In this document: one piece after another, positions 53,954 to 62,285 of the stretch | Layout: each line of letters starts with the position of its first letter | Position numbering within the stretch: the first letter of the stretch is position 1 | Position numbers and translations under genes: made by a program | Origin: Clostridium disporicum | GTDB lineage: Bacteria > Bacillota > Clostridia > Clostridiales > Clostridiaceae | Reading direction: 5' to 3' | Length of the DNA: 64,000 bases | Assembly (NCBI RefSeq): GCF_001405015.1 | Contig: NZ_CYZX01000008.1 | Span: forward strand, 1-64,000 | The notes under the pieces: generated by a model | The model's input: the letters and a program-made list of their open reading frames with translations, nothing else | Told to the model about the DNA's origin: nothing | Databases searched by the model: none

Positions 53954-54093
53954 TTTTCATCTTTTTTTCTCAATTTTGAAAGAAAATTTTTTTCATTTAT
54001 TCTCATAACATTCCCCTTACTGAGCCTCTACTTTATATAACGAAATATTTATATTAATCTTACACTTTCCATATAAAAATTTTATCATAAAAA

Positions 54094-54124
54094 AATAAGA
54101 GCTAAGTTTAACTTAACTCTTATT
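54094..54124 (-). terminator. Terminator after M24 peptidase gene
   Basis: A 14-bp stem with one mismatch, AATAAGAGCTAAGT (54094-54107) and ACTTAACTCTTATT (54111-54124), then TTTTTTATG on the minus strand. Confidence 0.85.
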
Positions 54125-54169
54125 ATAATTAACTATCTTTTACATATTACCTAATTAACTATTGCCTAT

Positions 54170-55246
54170 TTAAATTACAGTAATTTCTTTAGTAACTGAA
54201 TTTAGAACTTCACATCCATCCTTTGTTACAAGAACTAAATCTTCAATTCTTACTCCTATATTATCTTTTAGGTATATACCAGGTTCTACAGAGAATATCA
54301 TTCCAGCCTTTACTTCATCATGATTTACTGAACTTACATTACCAAAATCATGAACTTCAATTCCTATACTATGCCCTGTTCTGTGAGTAAAATATTCTCC
54401 ATATCCAGCATCAGTTATTAAGTTTCTAGCAGCCTTATCTATATCTGAGAATTTAACTCCTTCTTTTATTATAGAAATAGCCTTTTCATTAGCATTTTTA
54501 ACTATATTATAAATTTCAGCATGCTCTTTACTTGGTTCTTTCCCTATAAAGACTGTTCTAGTCATATCAGAGCAGTAGTTTTTATATCTTCCACCAATAT
54601 CTAAAACTACACTATCTCCAACTTTAATCTTATCCTTACCTGTTCCATGATGAGGATCTGCTCCATTTGGACTAGTAGCTATTATTGGAGAGAATGAAAA
54701 TCCTGATGCACCTTCTTCTTCATATATCTCTGATAAAAGATTAGCATAATATTTTTCAGAATTTCCTGGTTTTAAATTCTTCCAAAGCTTTAGCATAACG
54801 GCATCATTAATTTTAGAAGCTTCTTTCATTATTTGAATCTCTTCTGCATCTTTAATAGCTCTTAACATATCAATTATTGGTGATGAATTTGTAAATGTTT
54901 TAACTACATTTCTCTCCATTAAGTCAATTAAGAAAGTTGCACGAAGATCTTTATCTACACCTAAAACTTCCCCAGCCTTAACTATCTTAGCTAATCTATC
55001 TATTGGATTTTCAATATCATCGTACCAAACAATTTCTACACCTAAGTCTTCGTGTATAGGGAAAAGCTTATTTACTATAAATTTATGATTTCCATTAGCA
55101 TCTAAATATAATGCTAAAAATCTCTCACCTGGATGAATCATTTTTCCTGTTAAGTAAAAAATAGATTCAGGCGATGTAACAAGTATTTGAGATAAATTAT
55201 TTTTTTCCATTTGAACTAATACATTTTTAACTCTTGAATCTTTCAT
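54170..55246 (-). CDS. M24-family Xaa-Pro peptidase
   Basis: A cytoplasmic metallopeptidase of 358 residues that removes residues next to proline. An N-terminal creatinase-like domain (about 1-125) is followed by the pita-bread catalytic domain. The dinuclear metal ligands are visible: Asp in VVLDIGGRYK and CSDMTRTVF, His in TGHSIGIEVHD, Glu in FSVEPGIYL and VRIEDLVLV. Aminopeptidase P-like and dipeptidase (PepQ) types cannot be separated safely from sequence. It is a single gene with its own terminator. The ribosome-binding site is weak (GGAAGG). Confidence 0.88.
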   Translation of the reverse strand: MKDSRVKNVLVQMEKNNLSQILVTSPESIFYLTGKMIHPGERFLALYLDANGNHKFIVNKLFPIHEDLGVEIVWYDDIENPIDRLAKIVKAGEVLGVDKDLRATFLIDLMERNVVKTFTNSSPIIDMLRAIKDAEEIQIMKEASKINDAVMLKLWKNLKPGNSEKYYANLLSEIYEEEGASGFSFSPIIATSPNGADPHHGTGKDKIKVGDSVVLDIGGRYKNYCSDMTRTVFIGKEPSKEHAEIYNIVKNANEKAISIIKEGVKFSDIDKAARNLITDAGYGEYFTHRTGHSIGIEVHDFGNVSSVNHDEVKAGMIFSVEPGIYLKDNIGVRIEDLVLVTKDGCEVLNSVTKEITVI

Positions 55247-55421
55247 TTTTCATACCTTCCATTCATATTCCTATTTAATCATTTTAATTTATAAAAAAAT
55301 GAGTTTCTTTAATAAATAATACTTCAAAATTTTTATAATATCTATAACTTTGAATTTATTCTTTTATTAATAAATTTGAATGTTATAATTATATTATTAG
55401 TAAATAGGAGGAAATAAATTT

Positions 55422-56120
55422 ATGAAAATAGCTGCAATCTCAGACATTCACGGAAACTTATATGCACTTATGAAAGTGCTTGAAGATATAGATGAACAAA
55501 AAGTTGATAAGATAATCTGTCTTGGTGATTTAGTAGGATATGGACCACATCCTAATGAAGTAGTTGCTTTAATAAGAAGAAGAGAGATTCCATGTATAAA
55601 GGGTAATTACGATGCTTCTGTTGTAGATGGTGATTATACTTATATTAGAAATACAACTATAAATTCTTTTTCTTTACCTTGGGCTGTTAATGAAGTTAGA
55701 GTTTCTAATAAATACTATTTAGATTCTCTACCTCTTAAATTAGAATATTCTATTAATGGAGTTAATATAGTATTTACTCACGGAAGTCCTGAAAAAATAA
55801 ATGAGTACTTATTTGAAAATGGAGAAAATACCGTTCAAGCAATGAACAACTTTACAGGTGATGTTTTAGTTTGTGCACATACCCACATACCTTCTTGCAA
55901 AAAATTTGATAATAAACTTTATATTAATGTAGGTAGTGTAGGAAAACCTAAAATTGGTCGCCCTAACTGCACTTATGCACTTATAGATATTTCTGATGAC
56001 GGTGAAGTAAATGTTTCTATTAGAGAAATTGAATATGAATTCAAAAGAATAGTTAAGGATTGTGCTATGTTAAACTTCCCTAATTCAATAACTCACTCTT
56101 ATGAAAGTGGCCAAGAATAA
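55422..56120 (+). CDS. Calcineurin-like metallophosphoesterase (YfcE/MJ0936-like)
   Basis: A 232-residue cytosolic phosphodiesterase-fold protein. The five metal motifs are intact: DIHGN (about 7-11), GDLVGYGPHPNE, GNYDA, THGSPE and AHTHIPS, followed by NVGSVGKPKIGRP. Substrate is unknown; family members cleave various phosphodiesters. The ATG at 55422 has AGGAGG 11 nt upstream. It is a single gene in a mixed-strand region, followed by a strong terminator. Confidence 0.88.
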   Translation: MKIAAISDIHGNLYALMKVLEDIDEQKVDKIICLGDLVGYGPHPNEVVALIRRREIPCIKGNYDASVVDGDYTYIRNTTINSFSLPWAVNEVRVSNKYYLDSLPLKLEYSINGVNIVFTHGSPEKINEYLFENGENTVQAMNNFTGDVLVCAHTHIPSCKKFDNKLYINVGSVGKPKIGRPNCTYALIDISDDGEVNVSIREIEYEFKRIVKDCAMLNFPNSITHSYESGQE

Positions 56121-56196
56121 CTTTTAGTACCGTTAGTTAAATAATTATATTTCTTTGATGTTTAGAAGTAATTTGCTTATTCAAAGAGATAAATAT

Positions 56197-56230
56197 AGCC
56201 TTCAGCTAGTGTATATTCTAGCCGAAGGCT
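56197..56230 (+). terminator. Terminator after phosphoesterase gene
   Basis: A 13-bp stem with one mismatch, AGCCTTCAGCTAG (56197-56209) and CTAGCCGAAGGCT (56218-56230), then TTTTTATT on the plus strand. It may also serve the convergent gene, but the T-run there is poor. Confidence 0.85.
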
Positions 56231-56260
56231 TTTTTATTAATTAAATTTATATTTTTCATT

Positions 56261-57052
56261 CTATGACTCTTTAAGTGTACCTACAACAGTTCCATTTTTT
56301 AACATATCCAAATTATTTGAATGACACCCTTCAAAGTATGCTGTTAAATCCTGTCCTGCCATTAAACCATAATGCATTCCACCTTGCCATTGTAGAATTT
56401 TTGTAAAGTCATATACGACTCCATTTACAGCTGCATAAACTGGCATTCCATTTTTACCATTATACTTGCTTAATTCCTGCTTAGTAAAAACCCTATCTCC
56501 TCTATTTTCTTCTTTTAACTTACCAACTACTCTTGCTTTCTTTATTAAATTTAACTTTTTACTATGACACTTATAATACTCTTCAGTTAATACTTGGCCT
56601 GCTAACATTCCATGATGTTGTCCATTTTTCCACTTATTTATTTTACTTACATCATAAATTATCCCATCTATAGCTATATAAGGCGGCTTTCCATCTTTCC
56701 CATTAAACTCAGAAAGCTCTTGCTCTGTAAGTATAATCTCCTCTCTTTCAATATTATGTTTCTCGTTACTCTTTTTCTTTCTTTTCCTATTTTCATTACT
56801 ATCATTTTCTTTCTCTTCGATATTATTATCAATACACTCATCATTATAATCATTTTCATTATTCTCTTTAGTATTCTTAATATCCTTATCCTCTTTATGT
56901 TTCTTATTTTCTAAATGTTTGTTTATCTCATCACATATATTACTAATAGATTTAAGTATGTTATCTATAGATTCTTTAGGATAGTCTTGAATTGATATCT
57001 TTAGTCTATTTAGTTCTTCATATTTTTCTTGTAAAAAATCCTTCTTATTCAT
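56261..57052 (-). CDS. Soluble protein with two cytochrome-b5-like domains
   Basis: The 263-residue protein has no signal peptide and no membrane helix. An N-terminal helical part (about 1-50) and a highly charged low-complexity linker (about 50-104, Lys/Glu/Asn/Asp) precede two tandem cytochrome-b5-like heme/steroid-binding domains (about 108-180 and 187-259). Both repeat the pattern ELSxxNGKxGxP-Y-A-G-YD, W, GxxHxGxxAGQ-LT and CHS. Candidate heme ligands are His in HHGMLAGQ/HYGLMAGQ and in CHS. Whether heme is bound is unknown. The start is the ATG at 57052 with TTGGAGG 5 nt upstream. No functional link with the neighbours is seen. Confidence 0.82.
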   Translation of the reverse strand: MNKKDFLQEKYEELNRLKISIQDYPKESIDNILKSISNICDEINKHLENKKHKEDKDIKNTKENNENDYNDECIDNNIEEKENDSNENRKRKKKSNEKHNIEREEIILTEQELSEFNGKDGKPPYIAIDGIIYDVSKINKWKNGQHHGMLAGQVLTEEYYKCHSKKLNLIKKARVVGKLKEENRGDRVFTKQELSKYNGKNGMPVYAAVNGVVYDFTKILQWQGGMHYGLMAGQDLTAYFEGCHSNNLDMLKNGTVVGTLKES

Positions 57053-57174
57053 TACAACCTCCAATGAATACTCTATAAATATATATTATGAATTTAGGTT
57101 GCAAATGTTAGTAAAGTATTGTAAAATCGAATTATTAAAATTAAGGTAGAGTTTAATAAATCTAACTTATAACC

Positions 57175-57204
57175 TTAACACTAATTAAGATTTATTCATA
57201 TAAT
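57175..57204 (+). promoter_or_regulatory. Promoter of asnS T-box transcript
   Basis: TTAACA (57175-57180), 18-bp spacer, TATAAT (57199-57204) on the plus strand, just before the T-box leader. Confidence 0.65.
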
Positions 57205-57210
57205 TATATT

Positions 57211-57450
57211 AACTATGATGAGAAGAGTAACTTTTAAATGTAGTCTTAGCGAGTAAGGGATGGTGTAAGCCTTATACGAAGTTAAAAGCGAAGAACATCT
57301 CGGAGTTTCTAACCGAAAAAGCAATTGCTTGTGTAGGCTTAGACGGCTAAATACCGTTAATAATTTACTAAGTGGCCTTTTTAGGCAATTTGGGTGGTAC
57401 CACGTAAGTAATCCTTTCGTCCCATATTTTATGGGAACGAGAGGTTTTTT
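57211..57450 (+). promoter_or_regulatory. T-box riboswitch (asparagine)
   Basis: The core TGGGTGGTACCACG is at 57391-57404, and the terminator stem CCTTTCGTCCCATA...TATGGGAACGAGAGG with a T-run is at about 57413-57452. Stem I has GTAAGGGATGGTGTAAGCC. The specifier by position in stem I is AAC (57294-57296), an Asn codon, which agrees with asnS downstream. Terminator and antiterminator are exclusive. Confidence 0.94.
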
Positions 57451-57486
57451 ATTTTATTTAATAATGTTACAAGGAGGTAAAATTTT

Positions 57487-58881
57487 ATGAAAAACGAAGT
57501 TTTAGTTAAATCACTTTACAGAAATTCTGAAGAGTTTTTCTCTAAGGATATTGTTATATCTGGATGGATAAGAACTTTAAGAGCATCTAACGCATTTGGG
57601 TTTATAGAAGTAAACGATGGTAGTTTCTTCAAAAACGTTCAGGTAGTTTTTGATAATAATTTAGAAAACTTTAAAGAAGTATCAAAGCTTCCAATAAGTT
57701 CATCTATAAAAGTAATGGGTACTTTAGTTGCTACACCTGAGGCTAAACAACCTTTTGAAATACAAGCAAAAGAAGTAGTTATTGAAGGTATGTCTGATTC
57801 AGATTATCCACTACAAAAGAAAAGACATACATTTGAATATTTAAGAACAATAGCTCACTTAAGACCAAGAAGTAATGCTTTCTCTGCAGTATTCAGAGTA
57901 CGTTCAGTAGCTGCTTATGCTATCCATAAGTTCTTCCAAGACCAAGGATTTGTTTATACAAACACTCCAATCTTAACAGGTAGTGACTGTGAAGGTGCTG
58001 GAGAAATGTTTAGAGTAAGTACTTTAGACTTAGATAACATTCCAAGAACTGAAGATGGAAAAATAAACTATAAGGAAGATTTCTTTGGAAAAGAAACTAA
58101 CCTTACAGTTTCTGGTCAATTAAACGCTGAATGTTACGCTTTAGCATTTAGAAATGTTTATACTTTTGGACCAACTTTCAGAGCTGAAAATTCAAATACA
58201 GCTAGACACGCTGCTGAATTCTGGATGGTTGAACCTGAAATAGCTTTTGCTGACTTACAAGATGATATGGAGTTAGCTGAAGCAATGTTAAAATACGTAA
58301 TCAAATACGTTATGGATGAATGTCCTGAAGAAATGGCATTCTTTAATCAGTTTATAGAAAAAGGACTATTAGATAAATTAAATCACATAGTATCTTCTGA
58401 TTTCGGAAAAGTTACTTATACTGAAGCAGTTGAAATGTTAAAGAATTGTGGTAAGACTTTCGAATATCCAGTTGAATGGGGAATTGACCTTCAAACTGAA
58501 CATGAAAGATATTTAACTGAAGAAATATTCAAAAGACCAGTATTCGTTACTGACTATCCAAAAGACATTAAGGCATTCTATATGAGACTTAACGATGATG
58601 GAAAAACTGTTGCAGCAACTGACTGTTTAGTTCCTGGAATAGGAGAAATCATCGGTGGAAGCCAAAGAGAAGAAAGACTTGATGTATTAAAGGCTAGAAT
58701 GGCTGAATTAAATCTTAAAGAGGAAGATTACTGGTGGTATTTAGAGCTTAGAAAATACGGAGAAACTAAGCATGCTGGATTTGGTCTTGGATTTGAAAGA
58801 TTAATAATGTACATCACTGGTATGTCTAACATAAGAGACGTAATTCCATTCCCAAGAACAACTGGTCAATCAGACTTCTAA
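57487..58881 (+). CDS. asnS: Asparaginyl-tRNA synthetase
   Basis: Class IIb synthetase that charges tRNA-Asn. The 464-residue protein has an N-terminal OB-fold (about 18-110, ISGWIRTLRASNAFGFIEVNDG) and a catalytic core with motif 2 (GPTFRAENSNTARHAAEFWMVEPE) abbreviated as FRAENSNTARHAAEF, and motif 3 in GFGLGFERLIMYITG. FRAENSNT distinguishes it from AspRS. The ATG at 57487 follows AAGGAGG. It is controlled by an Asn T-box and ended by a terminator. Direct charging implies that the indirect amidotransferase route is not essential for Asn-tRNA. Confidence 0.97.
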   Translation: MKNEVLVKSLYRNSEEFFSKDIVISGWIRTLRASNAFGFIEVNDGSFFKNVQVVFDNNLENFKEVSKLPISSSIKVMGTLVATPEAKQPFEIQAKEVVIEGMSDSDYPLQKKRHTFEYLRTIAHLRPRSNAFSAVFRVRSVAAYAIHKFFQDQGFVYTNTPILTGSDCEGAGEMFRVSTLDLDNIPRTEDGKINYKEDFFGKETNLTVSGQLNAECYALAFRNVYTFGPTFRAENSNTARHAAEFWMVEPEIAFADLQDDMELAEAMLKYVIKYVMDECPEEMAFFNQFIEKGLLDKLNHIVSSDFGKVTYTEAVEMLKNCGKTFEYPVEWGIDLQTEHERYLTEEIFKRPVFVTDYPKDIKAFYMRLNDDGKTVAATDCLVPGIGEIIGGSQREERLDVLKARMAELNLKEEDYWWYLELRKYGETKHAGFGLGFERLIMYITGMSNIRDVIPFPRTTGQSDF

Positions 58882-58883
58882 AA

Positions 58884-58910
58884 AAATAGAGCCCTAAAAG
58901 GGTTCTATTT
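58884..58910 (+). terminator. Terminator after asnS
   Basis: A 12-bp stem with one G-U pair, AAATAGAGCCCT (58884-58895) and AGGGTTCTATTT (58899-58910), then TTTT. Confidence 0.88.
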
Positions 58911-58984
58911 TTTTAACTTTTTTTATTTTTTTACAAATATGTTGTATATAAATTCTAATTTAAGTCCATACTTATAATGTAATA

Positions 58985-59051
58985 ACAACTTGCATTTAAT
59001 GCAGGTCCCATCCCCCCATTATTAATGAAAAAGCGCGCAAGCGCTTTTTTT
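58985..59051 (+). ncRNA. Candidate small RNA with C-rich loop
   Basis: A TATAAT (58973-58978) without a good -35 is followed by a small hairpin (TGCAT, TTA, ATGCA; about 58991-59003), a single-stranded C-rich segment (GGTCCCATCCCCCC, about 59004-59017) and a strong terminator hairpin. C-rich unpaired motifs in Gram-positive sRNAs pair with Shine-Dalgarno sequences (general knowledge). No family is recognised. On the minus strand the same DNA encodes an 18-codon frame starting MGPALNASCYY, without a convincing ribosome-binding site except GGGGGG. Confidence 0.3.
59028..59049. terminator. Bidirectional terminator between asnS and nrdG
   Basis: AAAAAGCGC (59028-59036), loop GCAA, GCGCTTTTT (59041-59049), with T-runs on both strands. 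It ends nrdG on the minus strand and whatever transcript comes from 58985 on the plus strand. Confidence 0.85.
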
Positions 59052-59099
59052 GTGTTCTTTTATAATAATCCATCTAAAAACTTAGTTATTAAGCAAATT

Positions 59100-59609
59100 C
59101 TAATATTCTAAAATAGATATTTTGTCTCTAAATAAGCTCTCTTTTACATCTATTATTCTTTGATTACTAGACCCTCTAAATCTAAGTCCATCCTCCTTTT
59201 TATCCAATTGAAATTTTCCATCTACTAATACATCAATATTTTCAAGCAATTCTCTAACTTCATTATCATTTTCCATCTTTTCTAATAGACTCTCAAATGT
59301 ATATCCTGTATAACACCATATATTTAATCCAGCATCTTTAAAAGCCTTAGCCATATATGCAAATTTATCTGCTTGTTCTAAAGGGTCTCCTCCACTAAAA
59401 GTTACACCTTTTATCATTTTATTTTTTAATACATCTTCTATAAGCTCATCCATATTTCTTACTTCTCCACCTGAAAAGTCATGTGTTTCTGGATTAAAAC
59501 AACCTTCACAATTATGTTTACAACCTTGTGAAAAAAATACTCTTCTCATTCCCGGTCCATTTACTAAACTTTCATAAGCAATACCTGATAATCTTACTTC
59601 CTTTACCAA
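59100..59609 (-). CDS. nrdG: Anaerobic ribonucleotide reductase activating protein
   Basis: Radical SAM enzyme that makes the glycyl radical on NrdD. The called protein has 169 residues. It has the CKHNCEGC cluster motif (CX3CX2C), NGPGMRRVFFSQGC before it and TFSGGDPLEQADKFAYM with the SAM-binding GGDP. The start is the TTG at 59609, with GAGGTGG 5 nt upstream; an ATG at 59630 would put this ribosome-binding site inside the gene. It lies downstream of nrdD, but a terminator-like hairpin separates the two (59836-59873). Confidence 0.95.
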   Translation of the reverse strand: MVKEVRLSGIAYESLVNGPGMRRVFFSQGCKHNCEGCFNPETHDFSGGEVRNMDELIEDVLKNKMIKGVTFSGGDPLEQADKFAYMAKAFKDAGLNIWCYTGYTFESLLEKMENDNEVRELLENIDVLVDGKFQLDKKEDGLRFRGSSNQRIIDVKESLFRDKISILEY

Positions 59610-59649
59610 TATAACCACCTCATATATCATTAAACCTATTTATTCTTAG

Positions 59650-59727
59650 CTAATTAATATATCTGCAAAACTCTTCAACAACTTTTATCGTAGATACAGT
59701 TTCACCTAAATCTATTATTAACTTTAT
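59650..59727 (-). pseudogene. Possible remnant or frameshifted small ORF between nrdD and nrdG
   Basis: A GGGAGG (59743-59748) precedes an ATG at 59740 whose frame runs only 12 codons (MSVVDKVNNRFR). One frame over, codons from 59727 give 25 residues that look protein-like (KLIIDLGETVSTIKVVEEFC, then RYIN) and end at a TAG at 59650. No proper start codon exists for this frame (ATA in the expected place). It could be a small gene broken by an indel or start mutation, or chance. Confidence 0.25.
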
Positions 59728-59835
59728 CTACGACACTCATAACCTCCCTATCTTAATTTTAAAATATATTATTGTATTATTTTGACTTTATCCATATTTT
59801 TAAAAACACTAAACTAACTATAATAATTATTAAAA

Positions 59836-59873
59836 AAATAAAGTTACCTACATTAATGCTAGTAACTTTATTT
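59836..59873 (-). terminator. Terminator after nrdD
   Basis: A 12-bp perfect stem, AAATAAAGTTAC (59836-59847) and GTAACTTTATTT (59862-59873), followed on the minus strand by TTTTAATAATT. Confidence 0.85.
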
Positions 59874-59885
59874 CTTTGAAATCAT

Positions 59886-61997
59886 CTATTTATAAGAATT
59901 TTTCTTTCCGCTAAAATGACAATACCTATCTTGTCTTTCTTCATATTTTCCTGGGCCAAACCTTTCATCTAAACTTAAATATCCTGTTACTCTGGATACT
60001 CCTTGAATATTACTTCCTTTGCAGTTTGGACAAGTTACTTCATGACTAAATAAATAATTACCACAATCCTTGCAATATCTTATATGAAAATTTATTCCTA
60101 CATAGCTTATATTAGTTTCTTTATAAGCATAGTTTAATATATCCATGATAGTCTCCGGTGATGGCCTATCATCAACTTCTATATAAGATATATGTCCTGC
60201 GTTACAAAGCTTATGATAAGGTGCTTCAATATCAATTTTATCCTTTATTGATATTGGGTATTTTACTGGTATGTGATAACTATTAGTGTAATATTCCTTA
60301 TCCGTTACACCTTCTATAATTCCATAAACCTTTTTATCATTTTTTATAAATTTTCCTGATAAGCCTTCTGCTGGAGTAGCATAACAGCTCCAATTTAAAT
60401 TAGTCTCCTCAACTAATCTATCTGTATATTGCCTAATAAAACCTACTATCTTTAGTCCTAATTCTCTTGACTCTTTACTCTCACCATGATGCTTTCCAGT
60501 TAAAGCAACTAGTGCTTCAGCAAGGCCTATAAAACCAATTCCCCAAGTTCCTTGCTTTAATATTGGTTCAATAGAATCATCCTCTTTTAACCCTTCTGAG
60601 CCCCTTAGTAGTCCTTGACCTGCTACAAAAGGTAAGTCCTTAACTTTAAGATTTTTAAGAACTCCATATCTATTTAGGAGTGCTTCTTTTGCTAATGATA
60701 ATCTTTGTTGTAATATTTCAAAAAACTTATCAATATTTTTTCCTGATTCTATAGCTACTCTTGGAAGGTTTATTGTAACTGGTGCTATATTTCCTCTTCC
60801 TTTACAACCTGGCTCTCCATTAACATTTTTCATTAAATAAGTCCTACATCCCATAGTTGCTGGCATATATCCCTTATCATAAAATTCTTTATTGAAATCT
60901 GCATCTATATTCATAAATGTAGGATTCATTCTTTTAGATGCTACTCTACATGCTAATTGATATAGATAATGATATGGATCTTTAGGCTCCCTATTTACAC
61001 CTTCTTTTACTCTAAAAATGATATTAGGGAATATAGGTTGTTCTCCCTTTCCTAATCCTTTTTCATATTCTTCTAAAAATGCTTCGCATACAAGTGCAGC
61101 ATCTCTTGTATATGGAATACCTAAATTTATAGAACTAAATGGAACCTGTGATCCTGCACGAGAATGCATAGTATTTAGATTAAATACTATTCCTTGCATA
61201 GCTTGATGAATTCTCTTATTTAATTTTTTTTCTACTAATTCATCTAATCTTTCCTCGTCAATTCCAAGCTCCTCTAATTCCTTTCTTATTTCTTGTCTTG
61301 TAGGTTCTATGAATACACTTATATCGTTATCGAAATCTGGATGAGATTGACCTCCAAACATATCATTTTGACTTGATTGAAGTAATATGCAAGAAAGTTC
61401 CGCTGCAGTTTCTATTCTTTTTGGAGGACATATTGTTCCATAACCTGTATTAAAGCCTTTTTCCAAAATCTCTTTTGTTGGTATATGAAGACAATTTATT
61501 GTAAGATTATAAGAGTCTAAATCATGAAAATATAACTCTCCATTTTCATGTGCCTTTGCTAAGTGCTTAGGCATAGTAGCTAAATTGTGCCATTTATTAG
61601 ATTCAGAAGCTATTCTCAATAACTTTGAACTAAAATTATTCCCAACATTCGCGTTATCTCTATCAGTTTCGATTCCTATCTTATTAATCGCTTTCATCAA
61701 ATCTGATTTTATCTCTCTAACTCGTGTTCTTTCAATTCTGTAAGTTGAATATACCTTTTGAATTTTTTCATATCCGCTATCATTTAAAGCTTTTTCAACT
61801 AAATTTTGTACTTCTTCTACAGATACTTTTTCTTTTCCAGTCATCTCTATATAATTTATAGCTTTTTGTACGATATCTAATACTTGGCTTTCTCTAAGGT
61901 TATATTCAATCTCCTTAGCAGCTTTTTTTATAGCATTAGCAATTTTATCTGAATTAAATCTTACTTCTCTACCATCCCTCTTTACCACATATAGCAT
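59886..61997 (-). CDS. nrdD: Anaerobic ribonucleoside-triphosphate reductase (class III)
   Basis: Glycyl-radical enzyme that makes dNTPs without oxygen. The called protein has 703 residues. An N-terminal ATP-cone (about 1-95: VVKRDGREVRFNSDKIANAI) allows allosteric control. The catalytic barrel follows. Near the C-terminus a zinc site CKDCGNYLFSHEVTCPNCKG precedes the radical loop RVTGYLSLDERF; the Gly of VTGYL is the likely radical residue. The ATG at 61997 has GGGAG upstream; a GTG at 62006 is also in frame. It is paired with nrdG. Confidence 0.96.
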   Translation of the reverse strand: MLYVVKRDGREVRFNSDKIANAIKKAAKEIEYNLRESQVLDIVQKAINYIEMTGKEKVSVEEVQNLVEKALNDSGYEKIQKVYSTYRIERTRVREIKSDLMKAINKIGIETDRDNANVGNNFSSKLLRIASESNKWHNLATMPKHLAKAHENGELYFHDLDSYNLTINCLHIPTKEILEKGFNTGYGTICPPKRIETAAELSCILLQSSQNDMFGGQSHPDFDNDISVFIEPTRQEIRKELEELGIDEERLDELVEKKLNKRIHQAMQGIVFNLNTMHSRAGSQVPFSSINLGIPYTRDAALVCEAFLEEYEKGLGKGEQPIFPNIIFRVKEGVNREPKDPYHYLYQLACRVASKRMNPTFMNIDADFNKEFYDKGYMPATMGCRTYLMKNVNGEPGCKGRGNIAPVTINLPRVAIESGKNIDKFFEILQQRLSLAKEALLNRYGVLKNLKVKDLPFVAGQGLLRGSEGLKEDDSIEPILKQGTWGIGFIGLAEALVALTGKHHGESKESRELGLKIVGFIRQYTDRLVEETNLNWSCYATPAEGLSGKFIKNDKKVYGIIEGVTDKEYYTNSYHIPVKYPISIKDKIDIEAPYHKLCNAGHISYIEVDDRPSPETIMDILNYAYKETNISYVGINFHIRYCKDCGNYLFSHEVTCPNCKGSNIQGVSRVTGYLSLDERFGPGKYEERQDRYCHFSGKKNSYK

Positions 61998-62189
61998 TTT
62001 CTTCACTCCCTACACACAATATCTTGTATTATAATTATAATTTTTTTAAAATTTTAAAGCAATTTCGATTTACCTATATATCTGGTAATCTAGCCTTATT
62101 TTTGAATGTTTTTTTATTTTATCTTCCTTTTTTAACACTTATTAAATATGTCTATTTTATTTTAAATTGTACAAAATATATAACAGATA

Positions 62190-62205
62190 TTATCAATACT
62201 GATAA
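62190..62205. promoter_or_regulatory. Palindromic operator candidate, site 1
   Basis: TTATCAATACTGATAA, a 16-bp palindrome with one mismatched centre pair, is in the divergent nrdD-degV region. Its left part gives TTGATA on the minus strand, which with TACAAT 19 bp away could be an nrdD promoter. Confidence 0.5.
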
Positions 62206-62215
62206 CTATATATAC

Positions 62216-62233
62216 ATTATCAATATTGATAAT
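62216..62233. promoter_or_regulatory. Palindromic operator candidate, site 2
   Basis: ATTATCAATATTGATAAT, a perfect 18-bp palindrome, 27 bp centre-to-centre from site 1. It contains the degV -35 hexamer. It looks like a site for a dimeric repressor; the regulator is unknown. Confidence 0.55.
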
Positions 62234-62253
62234 GATATCTTTTATGATATAAT
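62226..62253 (+). promoter_or_regulatory. Promoter of degV-padR
   Basis: TTGATA (62226-62231), 16-bp spacer, TATAAT (62248-62253) on the plus strand, 33 nt before the degV ATG. The -35 lies inside palindrome 2. Confidence 0.65.
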
Positions 62254-62285
62254 AAAATTAATAAAATAATTTCGGAGGATTAATT

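Noticed and set aside
56612..56914. Plus- and minus-strand frames over the charged linker of the cytochrome-b5-like gene
   Set aside because: Products of the repetitive Lys/Glu/Asn codons read in other frames; the real gene covers them fully.
62216..62245. Resemblance of TTGATAATGATATC to a Fur box
   Set aside because: Only one half matches well; the perfect symmetry is centred on TCAATATTGA, not on the Fur 7-1-7 pattern.
62024..62269. 81-codon frame in the nrdD-degV intergenic region
   Set aside because: Ile/Asn/Asp-rich product of AT-rich DNA; its second half is simply the palindromes and promoter read as codons.
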